Positions 27,505 to 35,955 of a DNA stretch of 64,000 nt are shown here, one piece after another (positions within the stretch are counted from its first letter, which is position 1; every line of letters begins with the position of its first letter). A program made the translations under genes and the position numbers. The notes below the pieces were generated by a model, which did no database searches, had not been told where the DNA came from, and saw only the letters and a program-made list of their open reading frames with translations. Source of the stretch: JAIBJN01 sp963748205. GTDB taxonomy: Bacteria; Actinomycetota; Thermoleophilia; Gaiellales; Gaiellaceae. The stretch spans positions 1-64,000 of the forward strand of contig CAVVIB010000012.1 in assembly GCA_963748205.1 (NCBI GenBank), read 5' to 3'.

Positions 27505-27537
27505 CAAGTTAGCAGAGCAAACTTGCAAAAAGCAAGT
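27505..27537. promoter_or_regulatory. overlapping inverted repeats in the MFS/HxlR divergent promoter
   Basis: CAAGTT (27505-27510) and AACTTG (27520-27525) form one inverted repeat. ACTTGC-AAAAA-GCAAGT (27521-27537) forms a second, sharing its left arm. The AT-rich block stands out in GC-rich DNA and lies midway between the two starts. It is a probable HxlR operator controlling both genes. Confidence 0.6.
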
Positions 27538-27581
27538 AAAGACTGTGTAACGGCAAGCGGACGCGCTACACTGCCTGTTGC

Positions 27582-28205
27582 ATGCGCAAGCGCTACGACC
27601 TCTACTGCCCCGTCGCACACGCCCTTCGGCTGGTGGGCGAGCGCTGGGCCCTGCTGCTCGTGGTCGAGCTGATGAGCGGCCCGAAGCGCTACACCGACCT
27701 GGCCGACGCGCTCCCCGGTATCGGCACCAACATCCTCGCCGACCGGCTTCGCGACCTCGAGGCGGGCGGCATCGTCGCCAAGCGGAAGCTGCCGCCGCCG
27801 GCGGCCTCGCGCGTCTACGAGCTGACGGAGTACGGGCAGGCGCTGAAGCCGACCATCAGGGAGCTTGCTCTCTGGGGGGCTCGTTCGCTGGGGCCGCCGA
27901 CCGACGCGGATGAGCTCTTTCCCGGCTGGCTCCGTAACGCGCTCGACATGTCCGTCGCGTCGATCGCGCCGCCAGGCCGCTTCGAGTTTCGAATCGGGGA
28001 CGAGGTGGCCTCTATCGTCGACGGCGAGACCGTCGCAGGGCCGGTCGAGGATCCCGACGTCGTCATCGAGGGCGACGCCGAGGGCATCTACCACATGTTC
28101 GTCGACCGGCGGCTCAACTGCGTGACCGTCCGCGGAGACCGGGCCAAGCTCAAGGGGCTCATCGAGGCGACCCCGGAGCACGTCGACCTGCCCGTCCCCG
28201 CGTAG
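27582..28205 (+). CDS. HxlR-family transcriptional regulator
   Basis: A 207-residue winged-helix regulator. The HxlR domain occupies about 1-100: CPVAHALRLVGERWALLLV with the conserved N-terminal Cys, then GPKRYTDLADALPGIGTNIL and RLRDLEAGGIVAKRK. The C-terminal ~100 residues (RFEFRIGDEVASIVDGE, DVVIEGDAEGIYHMFVD) resemble the SCP2/sterol-carrier-like extension found in some actinobacterial HxlR proteins, which may bind a hydrophobic ligand. The gene starts close to a TACACT-like -10 box, so the mRNA may have almost no leader. It is divergent from the MFS exporter and probably represses it. The Cys suggests redox or electrophile sensing. Confidence 0.85.
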   Translation: MRKRYDLYCPVAHALRLVGERWALLLVVELMSGPKRYTDLADALPGIGTNILADRLRDLEAGGIVAKRKLPPPAASRVYELTEYGQALKPTIRELALWGARSLGPPTDADELFPGWLRNALDMSVASIAPPGRFEFRIGDEVASIVDGETVAGPVEDPDVVIEGDAEGIYHMFVDRRLNCVTVRGDRAKLKGLIEATPEHVDLPVPA

Positions 28206-28219
28206 GAGAAACCGCCCAG

Positions 28220-28225
28220 TACGAT
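28220..28225 (+). promoter_or_regulatory. -10 element of a leaderless transcript for hutU
   Basis: TACGAT lies six bases before the GTG at 28232 and no ribosome binding site adjoins that start (the nearest AGGAG is about 25 bases away). This spacing is that of actinobacterial leaderless mRNAs. Confidence 0.4.
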
Positions 28226-28231
28226 CGCCCC

Positions 28232-29827
28232 GTGGGCGAGCTTCGCTGCCGTGGCTGGGAGCAGGAAGGCGCGCTGCGCTGCCTGCTCAACAACCTCGAT
28301 CCCGACGTCGCCGAGGACGCCGCGTCGCTCGTCGTCTACGGCGGGCGCGGCCGCGCGGCGCGCGATCCGGAGTCGCTTGCCGGCATCGTCGCGGCGCTCG
28401 AGCGACTCGGGCCGGACGAAACCCTCGTCGTCCAGTCCGGGAAGGCGGTCGCCGTGCTGCCGACGCACGAGGACGCGCCGCGCGTGCTCATCTCGACGGC
28501 GATGGTGGTGCCGGCCTGGTCGGACGAGGACTCCTTCCGCCGGCTCGAGGACTCGGGCCTGACGATGTACGGCCAGATGACCGCCGCCGGGTGGTTCTAC
28601 ATCGGGACGCAGGGCATCCTCGGCTTCACCTACGAGACCTTCCGCGCGGTCGCGGAGACCCACTTCGGGGGATCGCTCGAGGGGCGGCGGGTGTTGACCG
28701 CCGGCCTGGGCGGCATGGGCGGCGCCCAGGGCTTCGGCGTGACGCAGAACGGGGGGCGGGCGCTCGTGGTCGAGGTCGATCCCGTGCGGGCCGAGCGGCG
28801 GCTCCGGGACGGCTGGGTGGACATCGTCGCGGAGTACGACGACGCGCTCGCCGCGCACCTGGATCCGGACGGACCAGGTGCGGTCGCGCTGCTGGGCAAC
28901 GCAGCCGACGTCGTCCCGCGGCTTCTCGCCGACGGCGTCGAGTTCGACGTCGTCACGGACCAGACGCCGGCGCACGACCCGCTGCGGGCCTACGTGCCGC
29001 GCGGCTTCACCGCCGCGGAGGCAGCCGCTGCGGACACCGGCGACGAGGGCTTCCGCGCCGCTGTCTTCGGCTCGCTGGCCGACCACGTTCGCGCGCTCCT
29101 CGCCTACCGGCAGAGGGGCGCGGTCGTATTCGAGTACGGGAACGGGATCCGCGCGCAGGCCGCCGCGCACGGGGTCGACGATGCGTTCGAGATCCCCGGC
29201 TTCGTCTCCGCCTACGTGCGACCGATCTTCGCGCACGGCGTCGGCCCGTTCCGCTGGATCTGCCTCTCGGGCGACCCGGCCGACCTGCGGCGGAGCGAGG
29301 ACGTCGTCATGGAGGTCGTCGGCACCGACTCGCTGCGCTCGTGGATCGAGCTCGCGCGCGAGCGCGTCCCGCTCCAGGGCCTTCCGGCGCGGATCTGCTG
29401 GCTCGGGCTCGGTCAGCGGGACCGGGTGGCGCTGGCGCTGAACGAGCTCGTCCGCTCCGGCGAGTGCGGGCCGCTGGCGCTCGGCCGCGACCACATGGAT
29501 CCCGCCTCGGTCGCCTCGCCGACGCGCGAGACCGAGGGGATGCTCGACGGGAGCGACGCGATCGCCGACTGGCCCGTGCTCTCGGCGCTCCTGAACGCAG
29601 CCCAGGGCGCGAGCTGGGTCGCGATCGGGAACGGGGGAGGCGTCGGCGTCGGTCGCTCGATCCACTCGGGGATGGTCGTCGTCGCGGACGGCTCGGAGCT
29701 CGCCGAGCGGAAGCTCAGGCGCATCTTCTGGTCGGACCCCGCCCTGGGTGTCGCGCGGTACGTGGACGCCGGCTATCCGGAGGCGCGTGACGAGGCCGCG
29801 CGCCACGGCCTGGACCTTCCGGGTTGA
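28232..29827 (+). CDS. hutU: urocanate hydratase homologue
   Basis: A 531-residue member of the urocanase family, whose members add water across urocanate in histidine breakdown using tightly bound NAD+. Family blocks are present in order: YGGRGRAARD, VQSGKAVAVLPTHEDAPRV, GLTMYGQMTAAGWFYIGTQG, the NAD-binding TAGLGGMGGAQGFG, TDQTPAHDP, RWICLSGDPADLRRSED, LPARICWLGLG with the family Cys, and GRDHMDPASVASPTRETEGM. Near the C-terminus the usual HHGGGVGMG is GNGGGVGVG (residues 466-467 replaced). Its stop overlaps the TTG start of an EgtD homologue by four bases. No histidine ammonia-lyase lies nearby, so a role other than plain histidine use is possible. Confidence 0.82.
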   Translation: MGELRCRGWEQEGALRCLLNNLDPDVAEDAASLVVYGGRGRAARDPESLAGIVAALERLGPDETLVVQSGKAVAVLPTHEDAPRVLISTAMVVPAWSDEDSFRRLEDSGLTMYGQMTAAGWFYIGTQGILGFTYETFRAVAETHFGGSLEGRRVLTAGLGGMGGAQGFGVTQNGGRALVVEVDPVRAERRLRDGWVDIVAEYDDALAAHLDPDGPGAVALLGNAADVVPRLLADGVEFDVVTDQTPAHDPLRAYVPRGFTAAEAAAADTGDEGFRAAVFGSLADHVRALLAYRQRGAVVFEYGNGIRAQAAAHGVDDAFEIPGFVSAYVRPIFAHGVGPFRWICLSGDPADLRRSEDVVMEVVGTDSLRSWIELARERVPLQGLPARICWLGLGQRDRVALALNELVRSGECGPLALGRDHMDPASVASPTRETEGMLDGSDAIADWPVLSALLNAAQGASWVAIGNGGGVGVGRSIHSGMVVVADGSELAERKLRRIFWSDPALGVARYVDAGYPEARDEAARHGLDLPG

Positions 29828-30786
29828 GCTTTCGCCTGGAGCGCGAGCTGCGTCCGGGCGAGCTCGCCGAGGCGCTTCGCCTCGAGGCGCGGGACGGGCT
29901 CACCGCAACGCCGAAGCGCATGCGCTCGCGCTGGATCTGGGACGCGCGCGCCGCCGAGCTGTACGAGCGGATCATGGAGCTTCCGGAGTACTACCTTCCG
30001 GAGGCCGAGCGCTCGATCCTGCATGAACGCGCCGGAGAGATCGCGGAGATGGCCCGTCCGCGCACGGTGGTCGAGCTCGGCTCCGGCTCCTCGGTGAAGA
30101 CCACGATCCTGCTCGACGCGCTGCCGGGCCTGGAGCGGTTCGTCGCCGTCGACGTGAGCGAGAGCTCGCTCGTCGAGGCGGGTGAGCGGCTCGCTGAGCG
30201 CTATCCACAACTCGAGGTCGTCGGCGTCCTCGGGGACTTCGAGCGGGCTCTCCCGGGCCCGTTCGAGCGGACCCTGCTGGTGTGCCTCGGCTCGACGATC
30301 GGCGCCCTGGATCCCGAGGACCGGGCGTCGCTTCTTGCGTCGGCGGCGGACGTGCTCGGAGCCGGCGGGCGCCTCCTCCTCGGGCTCGACCTGGTCAAGC
30401 CGGTCGAGCGGATCGTGGCGGCCTACGACGACTCCCAGGGGCTCTCGGCGCAGCTGATCGCCAACCTTCTGCCGATCCTCAACCGGGAGCTCGGCGCCGA
30501 CTTCGACCCGGCCGCCTTCCGCTCGGAGATCGCGTGGAATGCCGAGCTCGAGCGCATGGAGATGGGCGTGCGGTCACTGAGTGCGCAGCGGGTCGCGTTG
30601 CCGGCCGTAGACCTTGTCGTCGAGTTCGAGGAAGGCGAGACGCTCCGCACGGAGATCTCGACCAAGTTCCGGCGCGAGAGAATCGAGCGGGAGCTCGAGG
30701 CGGGCGGGCTGGCCGTCGAGGCGTGGTGGACGGACGGGCCGGGCGACTTCGCGCTATGTCTCGCGCAGCCCTCGCAGGCCGCGTAG
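29824..30786 (+). CDS. egtD: EgtD-like histidine N-alpha-methyltransferase homologue
   Basis: A 320-residue SAM-dependent methyltransferase of the EgtD family, which makes hercynine from histidine for ergothioneine. Family blocks are present: DGLTATPKRMRSRWIWD, MELPEYYLPEAE with the substrate-contacting Tyr, VVELGSGSSVKTTILLDA for SAM, AAYDDSQG, LNRELGADFD and TLRTEISTKF with the Glu and Ser that hold the histidine imidazole. The motif LGSTIGN, whose Asn contacts the substrate amine in the mycobacterial enzyme, is LGSTIGA here (Ala161, bases 30304-30306), so substrate use may differ. TTG 29824 overlaps the hutU stop as TTGA. No egtB, egtC or egtE lies in this window. Confidence 0.82.
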   Translation: MSFRLERELRPGELAEALRLEARDGLTATPKRMRSRWIWDARAAELYERIMELPEYYLPEAERSILHERAGEIAEMARPRTVVELGSGSSVKTTILLDALPGLERFVAVDVSESSLVEAGERLAERYPQLEVVGVLGDFERALPGPFERTLLVCLGSTIGALDPEDRASLLASAADVLGAGGRLLLGLDLVKPVERIVAAYDDSQGLSAQLIANLLPILNRELGADFDPAAFRSEIAWNAELERMEMGVRSLSAQRVALPAVDLVVEFEEGETLRTEISTKFRRERIERELEAGGLAVEAWWTDGPGDFALCLAQPSQAA

Positions 30787-31641
30787 GACGCGGTTGCGCC
30801 GCTCCTTGAGCGCGTCCGCGTCGGCCTCGTCGTAATGGCCGCGAAGGCCACGGCCGTTCTTCACGCCGAGGGCGCCGGTCTCGAGCACCTGCGCGATGGT
30901 CGGCGAGGGCTCGCCGCCGCTCGCCAGCTCCGGCCAGAGGTTGGCGGCGACCGCCGCATGGACGTCGAGCCCCGCGAGGTCCATCGTCTCGAACGGGCCG
31001 ATGGCGGCCCAGCGGGATCCGAGCCCGTGCACGACGGCGCGATCCACGTCCTCGAACGAGGCGACGCCTGCGTCCACGAGGGCGTAGGCCTCGCGCAGCA
31101 AGGCGTACTGGAGCCGGTTGACGACGAAGCCCGGCACGTCGCGACGGACGACGACGGGCGCCTTGCCGAGCTGCTCCATCCAGTCGACGAGGGTGTCCAG
31201 GGTCTCCGGTGCGGTCTCCTCTGCGCCGACGACCTCCACCAGCTCGACGAGCTCCGGTGGGTTCAGCCAGTGGAGCCCCGCGAACCGCTCGGGCCGGCGA
31301 AGCGCAGCGGCGAGCGGCGCCAGCGGCAGCGACGAGGTGTTCGTCGTCAGGATCGCATCGGGCGCCGCCAGCTCCTCCGCGCGTGTGAGCAGCTCGCGCT
31401 TCGGCTCGAGCTCCTCGACGATCGTCTCGATCACGAGCTCGGCGCCCTCGAGCGCCTCGTCGTGAGACGTCGTCGTTCGCACACGGTCGGCGTGCTCCCC
31501 GAGCCGCGGCCGGGCGGCCTCGAGGCTCGACTCACGCCGCGCGCACAGCCGCACCGAGGCTCCGGCATCCGCGAAGACGCGCGCGATCCCGGCGCCCATC
31601 GCGCCGGCGCCGATCACCGCGACCTCTGCCGGAAGCCTCAC
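30754..31641 (-). CDS. 3-hydroxyacyl-CoA dehydrogenase (3-hydroxybutyryl-CoA dehydrogenase type)
   Basis: A 295-residue NAD(P)-dependent enzyme that oxidises 3-hydroxyacyl-CoA to 3-ketoacyl-CoA, or the reverse. The Rossmann motif is VAVIGAGAMGAGIARVFADA. The catalytic His lies in FAGLHWLNPPELVELVEVV, and DVPGFVVNRLQYALLREAY begins the C-terminal 3HCDH domain. GTG 31641 gives the N-terminus RLPAEVAVIG; the frame is open further upstream but runs under the polymerase IV gene. The stop overlaps the convergent egtD-like gene by 33 bases. It lies 14 bases downstream of polymerase IV on the same strand, so it may be co-transcribed. Confidence 0.85.
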   Translation of the reverse strand: MRLPAEVAVIGAGAMGAGIARVFADAGASVRLCARRESSLEAARPRLGEHADRVRTTTSHDEALEGAELVIETIVEELEPKRELLTRAEELAAPDAILTTNTSSLPLAPLAAALRRPERFAGLHWLNPPELVELVEVVGAEETAPETLDTLVDWMEQLGKAPVVVRRDVPGFVVNRLQYALLREAYALVDAGVASFEDVDRAVVHGLGSRWAAIGPFETMDLAGLDVHAAVAANLWPELASGGEPSPTIAQVLETGALGVKNGRGLRGHYDEADADALKERRNRVLRGLRGLRET

Positions 31642-31655
31642 CGGGCCAGCGTACG

Positions 31656-32855
31656 TCAGTCGGGCAGGAGCGGCACGGCCGGCCCGTGGTCGCGGCCGAG
31701 CAGCACCGCGCGCGTGACCGCATCCGTGCCGAACCGGTCGCGGACGACGTCGAGGGCCCGGTCGAGCGCGATCGAGCTCCGGCGCCCGAACGGCAGGACG
31801 AGCTGGATCGCCGAGTCGTCGTCGAGGTTGCTCAGGGTGATGCCGACGAGGGTGACGCCGCGCTGCCTGATCATCGGCATGGCCGCGTCGAGCAGGTCTC
31901 GCGCCACGCCGAGGATGACCTGCGTGTGGGCGGTCGACTCCCGGAAGGTGTAGGAGCGCGTCACGCGCGAGAAGTCGTCGAAGCGCAGGCGCAGGGTGAC
32001 CGTGCGGCAGACGCGCCGCGCCGCCCGCAGGCGGCGGCAGAGCCGGTCGGCAATGGCGAGGAGGGTGGCGTCGAGCTCGGCGGGCGTGCGCCCCGAGCGG
32101 CGCCCCAGGGCGCGTTGCGACCCCATCGAGCGCCGCCGCCGGCCGACCTGGACGCGGCGCGGGTCGCGGTTGTGCGCCAGCGCGTGGAGATGCCTGCCGG
32201 AGCCTCGCCCGAGGATGGCGATCAGCGCGCCCTCGTCGAGCTCGGCGACCTCGCGGACGGTCGTGATCCCGAGCCGGCGCAGCTTCTCGGACGTTACGGG
32301 CCCGACACCCCAGAGGCGCTCGACCGGAAGCGGGTGCAGGAACTCGAGCTCGCCCTGCGGCGGCACGACCAGCAGGCCGTCCGGCTTGGCGACGCCGCTC
32401 GCGACCTTGGCGAGGAACTTCGTCCGCGCCACGCCGACGGTGATGGGGAGGCCGACGTGCTCGAGGACGTCGCGGCTCAGGCGCGCGGCGATCTCGGGCG
32501 GGGATCCGGAGAGCCGTTCCATGCCGCGGACGTCGAGGAACGCCTCGTCGATCGACAGCCCTTCGACGGCAGGCGTCGTGTCCTCGAACACGCGGTACAC
32601 GGCCTTGCTCGCCTCGGAGTAGACCGACATGCGAGGCGGGACGACGACCGCATGGGGACATAGCCGCCGCGCCCGCCCGCCGCTCATGGCGGTCCTGACC
32701 CCGTAGGCCTTGGCTTCGTAGCTCGCCGCGAGCACGACGCCGCCGCCGACGATGACCGGCCGCCCGCGCAGCCGCCGGTCGTCCCGCTGCTCGACGGACG
32801 CGTAGAACGCGTCGAGATCAGCGTGCAGGACTGCCGCTTCTTCCAACGCGAACAC
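31656..32855 (-). CDS. dinB: DNA polymerase IV
   Basis: A 399-residue Y-family translesion polymerase. The N-terminal catalytic motif is VLHADLDAFYASVE with the metal-binding Asp residues. YSEASKAVYRVFE and GLSIDEAFLDV (the SIDEAF motif with catalytic Asp-Glu) complete the palm. The thumb HhH motif is RLWGVGPVTSEKLRRLG, and the little-finger domain follows to the C-terminus. The product ends without a clear beta-clamp box, though PFGRR near residue 360 is similar to one. The GTG start at 32855 lies within a perfect LexA box, so the gene should be DNA-damage induced. Confidence 0.92.
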   Translation of the reverse strand: MFALEEAAVLHADLDAFYASVEQRDDRRLRGRPVIVGGGVVLAASYEAKAYGVRTAMSGGRARRLCPHAVVVPPRMSVYSEASKAVYRVFEDTTPAVEGLSIDEAFLDVRGMERLSGSPPEIAARLSRDVLEHVGLPITVGVARTKFLAKVASGVAKPDGLLVVPPQGELEFLHPLPVERLWGVGPVTSEKLRRLGITTVREVAELDEGALIAILGRGSGRHLHALAHNRDPRRVQVGRRRRSMGSQRALGRRSGRTPAELDATLLAIADRLCRRLRAARRVCRTVTLRLRFDDFSRVTRSYTFRESTAHTQVILGVARDLLDAAMPMIRQRGVTLVGITLSNLDDDSAIQLVLPFGRRSSIALDRALDVVRDRFGTDAVTRAVLLGRDHGPAVPLLPD

Positions 32856-32862
32856 ATGTTCG
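32849..32862. promoter_or_regulatory. SOS (LexA) box overlapping the dinB start codon
   Basis: CGAACACATGTTCG is a perfect palindromic match to the actinobacterial/Gram-positive LexA consensus CGAAC-N4-GTTCG. It covers the GTG start of dinB (complement of 32853-32855), implying that transcription starts at or next to the start codon. Confidence 0.75.
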
Positions 32863-32890
32863 CATACGGCCGCGCCGGCGGCAAGCCGCG

Positions 32891-34660
32891 TCAGCCGCGG
32901 ATCGTGCGTCCCTTGCCGAGCGCGAGTGCTGCGTCGACGAGGGCGAGGTGCGTGAAGGCCTGCGGGAAGTTGCCGAGCTGGCGCCCCGCCCGCGGGTCGT
33001 ATTCCTCGGAGAGAAGCCCGAGGTCGTTGCGGAGGTCGAGCAGCCGCTCGAAGAGCTCACGCGCCTCGTCATGGCGCCCCTGCAGCGCGAGCACCTGCGC
33101 GAGCCAGAAGGAGCAGGGGAGGAACACGCCCTCGTCGCCGGGCAGGCCGTCGTCCGTCTCGTCGACCCGGTAGCGGAGGACGAGCCCGTCGACGGTCAGC
33201 TCGCGCCGGATGGCGGCCACGGTGGAGACGACCCGCTCGTCGTCGGGAGGCAGGAAGCCGACCATCGGGATCAGCAGCAGGCTGGCGTCGAGCTCGTCTG
33301 AGTCGTACGACTGCGTGAACGACCGCTTCTCCTCGTTCCACCCCCGCTCGAGGATCTCCGCGTGGATCTCCTCCCGAAGCGCGCGCCACCGTTCGACCGG
33401 CCCGTCCCGGTCGAACTCCTCGCAAAAACGGATCGCCCGGTCGAACGCCACCCAGGCCATGATCTTCGAGTGCGTGAAGTGGCGCGTCGGGCCGCGCACC
33501 TCCCAGATGCCGCAGTCCTCCATCCGCCACCCGTCCTCGAGCCACTCCAGCATCTTCTTGGTCATCGCCCAGGCGTTGTCGTCCGGCGGCAGCCCCTGGA
33601 CGCGTGCCTGGTAGAGGGCGTCGAGCACCTCGCCGAACACGTCGAGCTGAAGCTGCTTCGAGGCCGCGTTCCCGACTCTCACGGGCTTCGAGTCGGCGAA
33701 CCCGGGGAGCCAGTCGAGGTCGAGCTCCTCCAAGCGCCGCTCGCCGGCGATCCCGTACATGATCTGGAGCTCGGCCGGGTCCCCGGCCACGGCCCGGAGC
33801 AGCCAGCCGCGCCAGGCGTCGGCCTCTTCGACGTAGCCGGCGTTCAGCATGGCGAGGAGCGTCAGCGCCGCGTCCCGCAGCCAGCAGAAGCGGTAGTCCC
33901 AGTTCCGGACCCCGCCGATGTTCTCCGGGAGGGACGTGGTCGGCGCGGCGACGATTCCCCCGGTCGGCGCGTAGGTGAGAGCCTTGAGGACGAGCAGCGA
34001 CTGGTGGAGGGCGTCGTGGTAGTCGCCTGCGTGCCGGCATTTCCCCGCCCAGTCGAGCCAGTAGTCCTCGGTGTCCGAGAGCGCGTGCTCGGCGTCGACC
34101 GCGTCGGGAATCTCCTCGTGCGAGGGAAACCACGTGAGGACGAAGGGGACCCGTTCGCCGGCCTCGAGCTCGAACTCCGCCACCGTCCGCATGTCCTCCC
34201 CGTGGACGTCGACGTCCGTGCGGAAGCAGAGTGCGTCCGGCCCGGCGACGGCGATCCGGGCGTGGTCTACTCGGCGCACCCAGGGGACGGTCCGGCCGTA
34301 GTTGAAGCGGATCACGAGCTCGGAGCGCATCGGCACGCTGCCGTCCAGCCCCTCGACGATCCGCACGATGTCGGGAGCCGTGCCGCGCGGAGGCATGAAG
34401 TCGATCGCGCGCACCGTACCCTCGGCGGTGGTGTAGATCGACTCGAGGATGAGCGTGTCGTCGCGATAGCGCCTCGTCGTCCGCTCGACCTCCGTCTTCG
34501 GCGCGAGTAGCCAGCGGCCGTTGTTCGCGTCCCCGAGCACCGCTGCGAAGCAGGCGCCGGAGTCGAAGCGCGGGAAGCAGCACCAGTCGATCGATCCGGA
34601 GCGGTTGACGAGCGCCGCGGTCTGGAGGTCGCCGATGAGGGCATAGTCCTCGATCCTCAC
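32891..34660 (-). CDS. glycoside hydrolase family 15 protein (trehalase/glucoamylase-like)
   Basis: A 589-residue cytoplasmic enzyme of the GH15 type found in mycobacteria and relatives as trehalase. The N-terminal super-sandwich domain begins IEDYALIGDLQTAALVNRSG and SIDWCCFPRFDS. The (alpha/alpha)6 barrel contains GGVRNWDYRFCWLRDAALTL, a proposed catalytic Glu in MEDCGIWEVRGPTRH and a second in GLLSEEYDP near the C-terminus. GTG 34660 has AAGG upstream. It would release glucose from trehalose or alpha-glucans. The gene lies just upstream of dinB on the same strand, but the SOS box between them suggests dinB has its own promoter. Confidence 0.88.
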   Translation of the reverse strand: MRIEDYALIGDLQTAALVNRSGSIDWCCFPRFDSGACFAAVLGDANNGRWLLAPKTEVERTTRRYRDDTLILESIYTTAEGTVRAIDFMPPRGTAPDIVRIVEGLDGSVPMRSELVIRFNYGRTVPWVRRVDHARIAVAGPDALCFRTDVDVHGEDMRTVAEFELEAGERVPFVLTWFPSHEEIPDAVDAEHALSDTEDYWLDWAGKCRHAGDYHDALHQSLLVLKALTYAPTGGIVAAPTTSLPENIGGVRNWDYRFCWLRDAALTLLAMLNAGYVEEADAWRGWLLRAVAGDPAELQIMYGIAGERRLEELDLDWLPGFADSKPVRVGNAASKQLQLDVFGEVLDALYQARVQGLPPDDNAWAMTKKMLEWLEDGWRMEDCGIWEVRGPTRHFTHSKIMAWVAFDRAIRFCEEFDRDGPVERWRALREEIHAEILERGWNEEKRSFTQSYDSDELDASLLLIPMVGFLPPDDERVVSTVAAIRRELTVDGLVLRYRVDETDDGLPGDEGVFLPCSFWLAQVLALQGRHDEARELFERLLDLRNDLGLLSEEYDPRAGRQLGNFPQAFTHLALVDAALALGKGRTIRG

Positions 34661-34781
34661 GCCCGAACCTTACGAAGGAGCGGCGTGAATTCGCAGGTTG
34701 CGTTTCCGGATCATGGAGAAATAGACTCGTTGACGTCATGGGAATTTCTTTCCCAACAGAAACTTCGTTTCCCTTCACGCG

Positions 34782-35955
34782 ATGAACGGGCCGAGCGAAC
34801 GCTTCTCGTCGTATCCGCGCTCCGGCATCCGCGACGTGTTCGAGCGCGCGCTGCTCGTTCCAGGTGCTCTGCACCTCGAGCTGGGCGCGCCCGACTTCCC
34901 GACGCCTCCGCACATCGTCGAGGCGGCGGCGCGCGCGGCGGCCGACGGCTTCACGTCCTACACGCCGGCGGGCGGCCTCCCATCGGTTGCGCGCGGTCGC
35001 GGCCGAGAAGGTCAGCGCCCGCAACGGCATCGCCTGCGCGCCCGAGCAGGTCACGATCAGCGCGGGCGGCTGCTGCGCGCTGCACGCGACGCTCACCGCG
35101 CTCCTGAACGAGGGCGACGGCGTGCTCGTCCCGGACCCGGGCTGGCCGGTGTGCTCGGTGATCGTCGAGATGCTCGGCGGGAAGGTGCAGCCCTACCCGC
35201 TCGCGCCCGAGCTCGACCTCGACGCGCTCGAGGCCGCGATCACCGACCGGACGCGCGTCCTCGTCGTCAACTCGCCCGGGAACCCCACGGGTGTGGTCCA
35301 CGCGCGCGAGACGCTCGAGGAGGTCATCGACATCGCGGAGCGGCACGACCTCTGGGTCATCTCGGACGAGGCCTACGAGGACTTCGTCTTCGAAGGGCAG
35401 CACGTGAGCGCCGGCTCGCTCGGAAACGGGCGGGTGATCAGCATCTTCACGCTCTCGAAGACCTACGCGATGACCGGCTGGCGGGTCGGTTACCTCGTCG
35501 CCCCGCCCGAGATCGCGGCCGCCGCCGCGCAGGCGCAGGAGCCGCTGATCGCGTGCCCGTCGAGCGTCTCGCAGAAGGCCGCCGAGGCCGCGCTCACCGG
35601 GCCGCAGGACGCGATCCCCGTCATGCGCGAGCGCTTCCGCGCCCGCCGCGACGGCGCAGTCGCGCTCCTCGACGAGGAGGGCGTGGGCTACATGCGGCCG
35701 AGCGGAGGCTTCTTCCTCATGGCCGGCCTGCCGGGGCCGGGCGAGGGCTCGGCGGCGTTCGTGGACGCCACGCTCGCGGAGCGCGGCGTCGCCGTCGTCC
35801 CCGGCACGGCATTCGGCGCGCGGGGCGAGGGGATGGTGCGGATCTCGCTGTGCGTCGACGACGACCTGCTCGACCGCGGCCTCGCCCGCCTGCTCGGGCG
35901 GCCTGAGACCGCAGCCGGCGAGGCGCCCGCGAAGGCCGAGGCGGCACGAACGTGA
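34782..35955 (+). CDS. PLP-dependent class I/II aminotransferase (frameshifted)
   Basis: A ~390-residue fold-type I aminotransferase. The N-terminal part (RSGIRDVFERALLVPGALHL, ELGAPDFPTPPHIVEAA, FTSYTPAGGLP) is in one frame until about 34985. From LRAVAAEKVSARNG onward the other frame is used: VTISAGGCCALHATLTALL, LVVNSPGNPTGVVHA, DLWVISDEAYEDFVFEG, and the PLP-binding Lys in IFTLSKTYAMTGWRVGYL. The total is 3n+1 bases; removing one G from TCGGTTG restores GGLPSLRAVAAEK. The upstream region is AT-richer and probably holds the promoter. The stop overlaps the downstream GntR start (GTGA), so the regulator is co-translated. The substrate amino acid is unknown. Confidence 0.82.

Noticed and set aside
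27600..28205. Minus-strand long open frame opposite the HxlR gene
   Set aside because: Its translation is low-complexity and lacks a family signature, whereas the plus strand encodes a clear HxlR winged helix.
31642..32661. Upstream extension of the 3-hydroxyacyl-CoA dehydrogenase frame
   Set aside because: It lies under the polymerase IV gene and is Arg/Pro-rich noise; GTG 31641 gives a normal N-terminus.
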